The translations under genes were made by a program, and so were the position numbers. Below, piece after piece: positions 15,430-20,968 of a stretch of DNA of 20,968 nt (its first letter is position 1; each line of letters opens with the position of its first letter). The notes beneath the pieces were generated by a model. It made no database searches, was not told the DNA's origin, and saw nothing but the letters and a program-made list of their open reading frames with translations. This stretch comes from DASWIG01 sp965371445 (GTDB lineage: Bacteria; Acidobacteriota; Thermoanaerobaculia; Multivoradales; J023): contig CBDUYN010000178.1 in assembly GCA_965371445.1 (NCBI GenBank), forward strand, positions 1-20,968, written 5' to 3'.

Positions 15430-16131
15430 ATGACCCAGGCAGTCCCCACGCTCCTCATCCCTCGACGGCGCCACGCGCTGCTCGACGAGCTCGTCCGTGA
15501 GGTCGGCCTGGGAAGCAAGCTCGCCGCCCTCGTCGCCGTCATGACGGGGGGAGCGGCGCTCTACGGCGCGGTGCTCGGGACGTGGCGCGGCGAGGCGCAA
15601 GTGGCCTACGCGGCGGTCAAGCTGCCGCTCGTGCTCCTGGTGACGTCGGGGCTGACGATGCTCTTCAACTACGCGACGGCGGTCTCCTTCGGACTGCGGG
15701 TGCGCTTCGCCCAAGTCGCGGTCCTGAGCTTCCTGGTGCTCGCGGTGGCGGCCCTGGTGCTCGGCTCGCTCGCGCCGGTGGTCCTGTTCTTTACTTTCTC
15801 GGCACCCGCACCCACGCTCGAGGCGCGCACGACCCACAACTTGCTCTACCTGCTGCACACCGCCGTCGTCGCGCTTTCCGGGCTCACCGGAATGCAGGTC
15901 CAGTGGGCGACCCTGCGGCGTCTGGCGGGCGAGCGGCGCAAGGCGCGGTGGATCCACGCCGCCTGGCTGACCAGCTTCGCGCTCGTCGGAGGGGAAGTGG
16001 CTTGGGCCCTACGGCCGTTCGTCGGCAGCATCTATTACCCCGTGGCCTTCCTACGCGAGGACGCGCTCGACGGCAACGTTTACGAATTCATCTGGACCGA
16101 CATCCTGCCGTACCTCTTGTCGGTGCGGTAG
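15430..16131 (+). CDS. five-TM integral membrane protein, paralog of the next gene
   Basis: Inner-membrane protein of 233 residues. After a charged N-terminus there are five predicted helices (about 30-50, 59-84, 96-123, 136-158, 177-199), then a soluble C-terminus of about 30 residues. Its layout and some motifs recur in the downstream neighbour: AVKLPLVLLVTSGLTMLF here against TLKAPLIIFASLLLCVPSF there, and ALRPFVGS against QMRPVLYR after the last helix. This suggests an old tandem duplication. The overall shape resembles Yip1-like membrane proteins, but I do not recognise a named family with confidence. The ATG at 15430 has a modest GAGG upstream. It heads a plus-strand cluster with a HEAT-repeat protein and a DUF2330 protein. 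Confidence 0.72.
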   Translation: MTQAVPTLLIPRRRHALLDELVREVGLGSKLAALVAVMTGGAALYGAVLGTWRGEAQVAYAAVKLPLVLLVTSGLTMLFNYATAVSFGLRVRFAQVAVLSFLVLAVAALVLGSLAPVVLFFTFSAPAPTLEARTTHNLLYLLHTAVVALSGLTGMQVQWATLRRLAGERRKARWIHAAWLTSFALVGGEVAWALRPFVGSIYYPVAFLREDALDGNVYEFIWTDILPYLLSVR

Positions 16132-16156
16132 GAGACGGCGCAAGGAGGTATACGAC

Positions 16157-16870
16157 ATGACCGATTCGACTCCACCTGAAGAGAACCTCGAAACCCCGGC
16201 GGCGCCGCGGGGTGTCCTGGCGGCCCTCGACGAGCTCCTGCGCCGTCCGGCGGCGCTCGTGGTCCGCGCCAAGGAGGGTGAGGCCCAGCCGTTCATGGGA
16301 CTACTCGTCGGTGCGATCGGCTGCTTTCTCGTCTACGGCGCGGCGTCGGGGTTTTTTCAGGGCGGGGAGCAGATCCTGGTCACGACGCTCAAGGCGCCGC
16401 TGATCATCTTTGCCAGCCTCCTGCTGTGCGTGCCGAGCTTCTACGTCTTCTCAGCGCTTGGCGGAATCGAGGTTTCGCCGCGTTGGCTCGCCACCGCGGC
16501 CCTTGGCCTGGCCGGCATGTTGGGTCTTCTTTTGGCGTCGCTCATGCCGGTGATCTGGCTCTTCTCGGTGTCGAGCGCCTCCCTCCCCTTCGTCGTCTTT
16601 CTCCATTTCACCGTGTGGCTCGTGGCCCTGGCTTTCGGCTACCGCTTTCTCCACCTGGCGACGGACCAACGGTGTGGGGGCCGGCTCGTCACCTGGACAA
16701 TCCTCCTCCTAGTCGTCTCGCTCCAGGTGTCGAGCCAGATGCGACCGGTCCTCTATCGTCCGGCGCAGATGGAGCTTTTCGCACCGCAGAAGATCTTCTT
16801 CATGGAGCATGTGGCGCGGATCCTGGACCAGGAGCCCAAGCGGTCGCAGCAGCTGGAGTCCGATTCGTAA
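16157..16870 (+). CDS. five-TM integral membrane protein, paralog of the previous gene
   Basis: Membrane protein of 237 residues with a 45-residue hydrophilic N-terminus (MTDSTPPEENLETPAAPRGV), then hydrophobic segments at about 46-68, 78-102, 112-145, 147-166 and 176-198. The last is followed by SQMRPVLYR and a charged tail. The start ATG at 16157 is fixed by a perfect AAGGAGGT. It follows its paralog by 25 bases and is surely co-transcribed. Function unknown; the pair could form a heteromeric membrane complex. Confidence 0.75.
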   Translation: MTDSTPPEENLETPAAPRGVLAALDELLRRPAALVVRAKEGEAQPFMGLLVGAIGCFLVYGAASGFFQGGEQILVTTLKAPLIIFASLLLCVPSFYVFSALGGIEVSPRWLATAALGLAGMLGLLLASLMPVIWLFSVSSASLPFVVFLHFTVWLVALAFGYRFLHLATDQRCGGRLVTWTILLLVVSLQVSSQMRPVLYRPAQMELFAPQKIFFMEHVARILDQEPKRSQQLESDS

Positions 16871-16918
16871 ATGCCTCCTCTCCCGGACCGCCTCGCTCTG
16901 CGTGCCGTACATGGCCCT

Positions 16919-17085
16919 TCAGGGGGCGTCGGGCAAGGGAAGGATCTCCACCTTGCGGAGCTCCACCGGATGGCTTTCGTCCTGAAGAGCGCTCAAGTTG
17001 CCGCGGACCTTGGCGGTTGCGAAATCGAGCCCAGGCGTGTCCAAGGTTCGTGGAGACGCGTTCCACTCGTTGAAAGGAGAACACC
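16919..17085 (-). pseudogene. C-terminal remnant of an unknown gene, antisense to the HEAT-gene leader
   Basis: Between the membrane-protein pair and the HEAT gene, the minus strand reads as convincing protein ending in a stop at 16919: FNEWNASPRTLDTPGLDF, ATAKVRGNLSALQDESHPVE, LRKVEILPLPDAP. The frame has no start of its own before running into noise opposite the HEAT gene. It looks like the last 50 or so residues of a secreted or enzymatic protein whose body has been lost. Family not recognised. Confidence 0.4.
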
Positions 17086-18102
17086 ATGAAGACGTCACGT
17101 CCCTTGCCTCTGCTCACCCTGGCGACGGCTCTCGTCCTCGCCGCCACGATCCTGCCGGACCTCCGAGCGGCGTCGACCGGCGAGCTGATCGTCCAGCTGG
17201 CCGATCCGGACCGCGCGGCCGACGCCGCCGCGGAGCTTGCCCGGCTTGGCGACGCCGCCGTGCCGCGGCTCGCCGCCACCGTCCGGCCAGCCGCCGACGT
17301 CGACGTCCGCGGCTGGGCGGTCGTGGCCCTCGACTCGATCGACGGGGCGCGAGCCGACGACGCCCTCGCCGAGCTCACCGCCGAACGCACCCTGCCGCCC
17401 CTGGTGCGGACCTGGGCCGCCGCCGCACGCGTCCGCCGCGTCCGCGACGTCGAGAGTCTCGTGGCCCTGATGCCGATACTGGGTGAGCTGCCGGCCCTCG
17501 ACCGGCCCTGGCGGATGCGCCTCGCGGCCCTCGGGACCGAAGGCCTCGAGGCCGGCGATCTGATCCGGTTGACCACCCGGCAGCCGCAGCTCAGCCAGTC
17601 CTTGAGCGAGGCGATCCTCCGGCAGGGGGCGCCGCCGCTGGTCACGGTCATGCTCACCGGCGGCGATCAGAACGTCCGCCGGCAAGCGGCGGGCTACCTC
17701 GCGACCCTCGCCCAGCGCTCGTCGCCGGAAGCCGCCGCCACCGCCACGACCGAGGCCCTGACATTCGAGCCGGGAGCCAAAGACGTCCCCTGGCGCGGTG
17801 GTCCGCTCTTCTTGCCCTCCCTGGCCTGGGACGAAGAGCAGGCCTTCGCTTTGGCCTCCCAGCTCATCGCCTGGCACCTCTTCTGCGACCTGCGCGGCTT
17901 AAGCGACGCCCAGAACCAGGTCCACAACAACCTGCGCAGCCTCGGCCTCGCCAACGCCGCGGGCTACCGGCCGCCGTCGCGAAACACCACCGAGGAGTGG
18001 CTCTTCGCCTGGGGAAGGGTGGTGGGCCGCCGCGGCCTGCGCCTCCTCCTCGAACGTCAGTCGGCGCCGGGCTCCTACTTCGCCGTCCTGGAGAGGATGT
18101 GA
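17086..18102 (+). CDS. secreted HEAT-repeat protein
   Basis: Exported helical-repeat protein of 338 residues. The start ATG at 17086 follows AAAGGAGA and a Sec signal peptide (about 1-28, LLTLATALVLAATILPDLRA). HEAT-like repeats follow: ELIVQLADPDRAADAAAELA then RLGDAAVPRLAATV, then VRGWAVVALDSI, and later NVRRQAAGYLATLAQRSSPE. Such repeats are scaffolds for protein-protein contacts. The last 80 residues (WHLFCDLRGLSDAQNQVHNN and after) are a separate helical region with no recognised family. Its TGA shares one base with the ATG of the next gene (TGATG), so the two are coupled. Probably acts in the periplasm with the secreted proteins encoded next. Confidence 0.75.
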   Translation: MKTSRPLPLLTLATALVLAATILPDLRAASTGELIVQLADPDRAADAAAELARLGDAAVPRLAATVRPAADVDVRGWAVVALDSIDGARADDALAELTAERTLPPLVRTWAAAARVRRVRDVESLVALMPILGELPALDRPWRMRLAALGTEGLEAGDLIRLTTRQPQLSQSLSEAILRQGAPPLVTVMLTGGDQNVRRQAAGYLATLAQRSSPEAAATATTEALTFEPGAKDVPWRGGPLFLPSLAWDEEQAFALASQLIAWHLFCDLRGLSDAQNQVHNNLRSLGLANAAGYRPPSRNTTEEWLFAWGRVVGRRGLRLLLERQSAPGSYFAVLERM

Positions 18103-18590
18103 TGAGCCGGGCGTTGGTCCTCGTGAGCGTCCTGGGCGCGCTCGTCCTGACGGCGCCGCTCCCGGCCGCGACGCCGGGCGGCTGCGTGACCAGCTGTGCC
18201 GTGGCGCCGCCGTCCCCCCTCGGGCGCTCCGAGATCGAAGGCCACCTTCAGGTGGTCGCCGCGGCGCCGGTGGGAGAGCCGAGCCTCGCCCTGGAGACCC
18301 TGCTCTTCCATGCCGACGCTACCCGCGTCCATCTGGAGCGTCGCGGCGCCGGAGCGCTCGACGCCGAGCACGCCGCCTTCCTGCGCCGTGAGCTCGAGCG
18401 CACCCACGTCCGCGTGGCGATGCGCGTCGTCGACGGCGAGGGCCGCGTGCGCGCACACCTCGACGACACCCTGGTCCCCCTGGGCGTCAAGCAGCACCTC
18501 CGGCTCGGCGGGCTCGACGACGTCCAGCCGTTCGAGACCAGCGGCACCGTGACCCGGGTGGGGCTCGGCCACCTCTGGGCCCGCTACTGA
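18102..18590 (+). CDS. secreted protein of unknown function, ended early by an in-frame TGA
   Basis: Begins at ATG 18102 in a one-base overlap with the HEAT gene and has a signal peptide (LVLVSVLGALVLTAPLPAAT). The mature part opens with a Cys pair (GGCVTSC) and continues with strands such as SEIEGHLQVVAAAP and RVAMRVVDGEGRVRAHLDDT. As annotated it is 162 residues and stops at TGA 18588-18590 after GHLWARY. The same frame then stays open and clearly coding for another 63 codons to a TGA at 18780-18782 that overlaps the next ATG. The natural product was therefore probably about 225 residues. I see no family match. The stop is a nonsense mutation (CGA to TGA would do it), a sequence error, or recoding. 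Confidence 0.65.
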   Translation: MSRALVLVSVLGALVLTAPLPAATPGGCVTSCAVAPPSPLGRSEIEGHLQVVAAAPVGEPSLALETLLFHADATRVHLERRGAGALDAEHAAFLRRELERTHVRVAMRVVDGEGRVRAHLDDTLVPLGVKQHLRLGGLDDVQPFETSGTVTRVGLGHLWARY

Positions 18591-18782
18591 CTGGAGGGCG
18601 TCCATTTCGGCGCCGGACCGTGGTTCACGGTCCAGGAGAGTGGAAAAGGTTACCAACGCTTCGGCGAGCTTTGGCTGTCGAACGGCGAGACCGCCGAGGA
18701 AGCCTCGATCGAGCTCCGCCTGGAGCTCGCCGGCCCCGGCGAGGACACGAACTTTCGAAACGACGAGGAGGTCAGCCCATGA
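18591..18782 (+). pseudogene. in-frame 3' continuation of the interrupted secreted-protein gene
   Basis: Codons after the TGA read LEGVHFGAGPWFTVQESGKG, YQRFGELWLSNGETAEEASI, ELRLELAGPGEDTNFRND, with the same G/C-rich third positions as the upstream part and no frame change. The final TGA overlaps the ATG of the DUF2330 gene (ATGA), the same coupling seen between the other genes of the cluster. This shows the reading frame was selected up to here. Confidence 0.65.
18615..18633 (+). promoter_or_regulatory. perfect 8-bp hairpin downstream of the in-frame TGA
   Basis: GGACCGTG, loop GTT, CACGGTCC form an uninterrupted 8-bp stem 24 bases after the TGA. Stem length, distance of the loop from the TGA (about 33 bases) and a G at the start of the loop satisfy the loose bacterial SECIS model. 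There is no bulged U and no T-run, so neither a SECIS nor a terminator is proven. Confidence 0.35.
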
Positions 18783-20152
18783 AAAACTTCGGACGTACCC
18801 TTTCCTTCCTGATAGCCCTCTTGACGTTGACGTCGTCTCTCGTGGCGGACCCCTGCGGCATGGTGCCACCGATCTGGACGGGGAACGGCCCGGCGATCAC
18901 CCGAGTTGGCGAACAGATGACCTACGCTTTCTTCAAGGACGGCGTCGAGACCTTCGTCATCCGGCCGGGTTTCTCCGGCCGGGTCGACAACTTCGGCATG
19001 CTGATTCCGTTTCCGTCGGCACCGGCGATCCGCAAGGTGCCCGACGAGATCTTCCAGCACGTCGCCGCCGCCGTCGATCCGCCGGAGGCCTACCTCTACC
19101 TCGGCGACACCTTCATGCTGAGAGCTGCACGCTCGGGCGCCTTGGAGGCGGAGTCGGCCGAGAACCTACGATTCGACGACGTCCGGGTGATCCGTCAGGA
19201 GGCGGTCGGCATGTACGACGTGGCGGTGCTCGAAGCGGGCAGCCCGGCCGCCCTGGGGCGCTGGATGAGCCGCAACGGCTACGTCTACCCACAGGGCATG
19301 GACACCGCGGTCGGAAGCTACGTCGAGATGGGCTGGACTTTTGTCGCGGTCAAGACGCGGGTCGGCAGCTCGCCGGCGGTCCAGCCGCGGCCGGGGATGC
19401 GCGAGGTGGATCCCAGCCTGCCGGCGGGGGCCACCTTCGACGGGGCCGTCCAGGCGATGGGCTTCCGCTTCCGGGTCCGCGAGCCGGTGATCCCGATGCG
19501 GTTGTCGACTTTCAACGACGGGGAGCTGCGCAACGTCGTCTACTTCCTGAGCGAGCGTCCGGTGCGGTTCGCCGGGCTGGCGGAGGGGCTCGTCCGCCGT
19601 CAGGTGGCCGGAGACGTCCTGCGCCAGAACACGGAGATCTTGCCGGTACGAGTCCTCGGCGGCGACGCCGATGACGTCGGCCAGAAGCAGCTCGACGCCC
19701 TCGAGGCACAACGCAACCCCGATCCCCACAACGGGCGGGCCCGGGAGCTTTTCGCTTCGGATCTGCTGGCCGTCGAACGCGGCGAGCTGGCTCTCGCCTT
19801 CGAGGAAAAGGAGAAGGTCCTGCTACGGATCAGTGAGGCCCTCGACCTGCGTGGCGCGGCCGTCGACCAGTTGCACGCGTCGGCGCTCGCCGAAGCGCGC
19901 CAGGAAAGCCTCGAAGGCGCTCTCAAGAGCCTGGACGGCATGACCCTGACCGTCTTCGACGGCGACTTCCCGCGCCAGCACCTGCGCGACCATAACTTGA
20001 GGTTCAACGGCTACGAGATGCCGGAGGAACGGAACAACATCGTCGCTTACCACGCGGTGACCAAGGGGCCCGGCTCAGATCCGGGCGGCTTCCTCATCCG
20101 TGGGCGCGTGGTTCCGGAGTCGTCCGAGCCGTGGTGGAAGCGGCTCTGGTGA
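18779..20152 (+). CDS. DUF2330 family secreted protein
   Basis: Exported protein of 457 residues. The ATG at 18779 overlaps the stop of the previous frame and starts a signal peptide (FLIALLTLTSSLVA). The mature N-terminus ADPCGMVPPI and the block TYAFFKDGVETFVIRPGFSG, then NFGMLIPFPSAPAIRKVPDE, is the hallmark of DUF2330, a family of uncharacterised exported proteins of Acidobacteria, Myxobacteria and Planctomycetes. Downstream come PVIPMRLSTFND and LRNVVYFLSERPVRF, also usual for the family, then a charged helical region with ELALAFEEKEKVLLRISEAL, and an unusual C-terminus WWKRLW. The function of DUF2330 is not known to me. It closes the secreted-protein cluster. Confidence 0.85.
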   Translation: MKNFGRTLSFLIALLTLTSSLVADPCGMVPPIWTGNGPAITRVGEQMTYAFFKDGVETFVIRPGFSGRVDNFGMLIPFPSAPAIRKVPDEIFQHVAAAVDPPEAYLYLGDTFMLRAARSGALEAESAENLRFDDVRVIRQEAVGMYDVAVLEAGSPAALGRWMSRNGYVYPQGMDTAVGSYVEMGWTFVAVKTRVGSSPAVQPRPGMREVDPSLPAGATFDGAVQAMGFRFRVREPVIPMRLSTFNDGELRNVVYFLSERPVRFAGLAEGLVRRQVAGDVLRQNTEILPVRVLGGDADDVGQKQLDALEAQRNPDPHNGRARELFASDLLAVERGELALAFEEKEKVLLRISEALDLRGAAVDQLHASALAEARQESLEGALKSLDGMTLTVFDGDFPRQHLRDHNLRFNGYEMPEERNNIVAYHAVTKGPGSDPGGFLIRGRVVPESSEPWWKRLW

Positions 20153-20206
20153 GCGTCCCAACGGGATGCCCCCCTCTCGGAGTCGGTATTGACAGGTCGG
20201 ACCAGG

Positions 20207-20533
20207 CGCCGCCGAGCCGGCGATCTGCTCCAGAGCCAGGGTCAGGGGATCTCCGTCGACCACGGAGGCCCAGACGAAGCCCTTGCCTTTCGCCGCGGCG
20301 CGAACCACGAAGCGTCGGGGGCTGAGGTAGCCGTTGAGCGTGTCCAATTCGGGGAGGGAAGGGGGCTTCCCTTGGAGACTCCTGCGGCAGAGGTCGAGCA
20401 GGAACGTCCGCATCATAAGCAGCAGGCATCTCGCCATCTCCGCCTGGACAGCTCCCAGCTCATCACGCCCAGGGCGGCCTGTTGAAGTGGGTCCGGTTGG
20501 GGGAAGCTCGCCGCGCTGAAGTTTCAGTAACAT
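20207..20533 (-). pseudogene. ABATE/CGNR-type regulator fragment
   Basis: Minus-strand frame with MARCLLLMMRTFLLDLCR, LPELDTLNGYLSPRRFVV and DGDPLTLALEQIAGSAA. The pattern (helix, P-x-L-x-x-LN, R-x-hydrophobic, DPL-x-x-ALxxIAxSA) is that of the ABATE domain that precedes CGNR zinc fingers. The finger itself is missing: after AGSAA the frame runs into unrelated sequence next to the DUF2330 stop. The ATG at 20533 has no ribosome site. Probably a remnant, and only the core 20207-20437 is supported by pattern. Confidence 0.4.
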
Positions 20534-20603
20534 GACTTACGCTCAACTTACGCCAAGATTAGCAACTCGATCAGGAAAAATCAAGGTTCTGGCGAGAAAA
20601 TTC

Positions 20604-20626
20604 GCCCAAAAGACTTGCCTTTGGGC
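20604..20626. repeat. inverted repeat GCCCAAA ... TTTGGGC
   Basis: A 7-bp perfect stem around a 9-base loop, overlapping the weak -35-like TTGCCT. Could be an operator or a short hairpin; no further support. Confidence 0.45.
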
Positions 20627-20862
20627 CATCGCATTCTGTATCCTCGGGGCACTTCAAGAGCCGAGGAGCCCCAAGCCCGGAAAGGCCGGTGGATCGGGCG
20701 CTACGACGCTGAAACGCGCTACCTTTGCTCGGCGAACAGGAGACGCGAGGATCGGTGGAAGTGCTTTGTTCTCAGGGAGATAGCCGCAAATCGCGATTTT
20801 GGCCCCGTAATCGCCGTAAACCTCTGACTGCCAAGAGCTTACGGGAAAACGGCGCCTCGGGG

Positions 20863-20937
20863 AAAGGACGCTCTGCGAGCGTCCTTTGGGTGCGCTACGC
20901 ACCCATATTACCCTGTTGAACTAAACCGCTTCGCGGT
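20863..20937. repeat. three consecutive perfect hairpins with 3-base loops
   Basis: AAAGGACGCTC-TGC-GAGCGTCCTTT (20863-20887, 11-bp stem) is followed with no gap by GGGTGCG-CTA-CGCACCC (20888-20904, 7-bp stem). After 20 bases comes ACCGC-TTC-GCGGT (20925-20937, 5-bp stem). All loops are three bases. They resemble dispersed palindromic repeat elements of other genomes, but could equally be terminators of a transcript from either side or a recombination site. Confidence 0.75.
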
Positions 20938-20968
20938 AAACCTTTATTTACGTTGATTGCCGTAGCCA

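Larger units (their letters stand above)
20534..20968. other. A/T-richer stretch without recognised gene, ending in a hairpin cluster
   Basis: Composition changes clearly: the preceding coding DNA is strongly G/C-biased, while this part has runs such as AAAAATCAAGG, GAGAAAATTC and CCTTTATTTACG. Open frames of up to about 80 codons exist on both strands but none shows codon bias or a family signature. A weak sigma-70-like pair TTGCCT (20615-20620) and TATCCT (20639-20644), 18 bases apart, precedes a G/C-rich, foldable segment (20645-20690). That arrangement could be a small RNA or leader, but I recognise no known RNA family. Confidence 0.45.

Noticed and set aside
15196..15957. 253-codon minus-strand frame opposite the first five-TM protein
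   Set aside because: Charged low-complexity translation, whereas the plus strand shows clear membrane helices.
20645..20760. Known riboswitch or tmRNA/6S-type RNA
   Set aside because: I compared by eye with c-di-GMP, TPP, cobalamin and tmRNA core motifs and found no convincing match.

Overview
The window looks like about 21 kb of a high-GC, Gram-negative chromosome. The evidence is strongly G/C-biased third codon positions, an outer-membrane beta-barrel with a terminal Phe, lipoprotein and Sec signal peptides, and translationally coupled genes. The mix of a DUF2330 protein, a HEAT-repeat secreted protein, NTF2-like and CGNR proteins and a Wsp-like chemosensory operon would suit Acidobacteriota or a deltaproteobacterial/myxobacterial relative. 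That assignment is inference; no rRNA or other marker gene is present. I see no tRNA, rRNA, transposase or CRISPR array.

Layout. 1-1172: 3' part of an NTF2-like gene, then a beta-barrel gene behind a near-perfect sigma-54 promoter but broken by a frameshift. 1173-3251: a scarred accessory stretch with a vestigial copy of a HepT/MntA toxin-antitoxin module, a CGNR zinc-finger regulator, an exact 42-bp-period array of seven palindromes, and a truncated, frameshifted beta-propeller gene. 3262-6395 (minus strand): a compact probable operon of Usp-like protein, ArsB/NhaD-type transporter, MntA antitoxin and HepT toxin.

6496-14823 (plus strand) is the core of the window: seven genes with start/stop overlaps or gaps of a few bases. 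They are CheW, a small CheW-like protein, a membrane chemoreceptor, a CheA-REC hybrid kinase, CheB, a REC-GAF-like-GGDEF diguanylate cyclase and a CheR-TPR methyltransferase. This is the full component set of the Wsp (alternative cellular function) pathway that couples a chemoreceptor to c-di-GMP. The receptor has no periplasmic domain and carries a PDC/Cache-like domain after the signalling hairpin, so it should sense an intracellular or membrane signal. The expected flow is receptor plus CheWs to CheA, phosphotransfer to the cyclase REC domain, c-di-GMP synthesis with I-site feedback, and CheB/CheR adaptation.

14824-15429 holds two truncated gene fragments fused tail to tail (a histidine-kinase H-box and a lipoprotein N-terminus). 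15430-20152 is a second plus-strand cluster: two related five-TM membrane proteins, a secreted HEAT-repeat protein, a secreted unknown protein interrupted by an in-frame TGA with a SECIS-like hairpin downstream, and a DUF2330 protein. 20153-20968 holds a CGNR/ABATE-like remnant (minus) and then a visibly more A/T-rich stretch with four strong hairpins and no recognised gene.

Several genes are broken by single events (frameshifts near 943 and 3130, a stop at 18588). Either real gene decay or consensus errors could explain these, and raw reads would decide.
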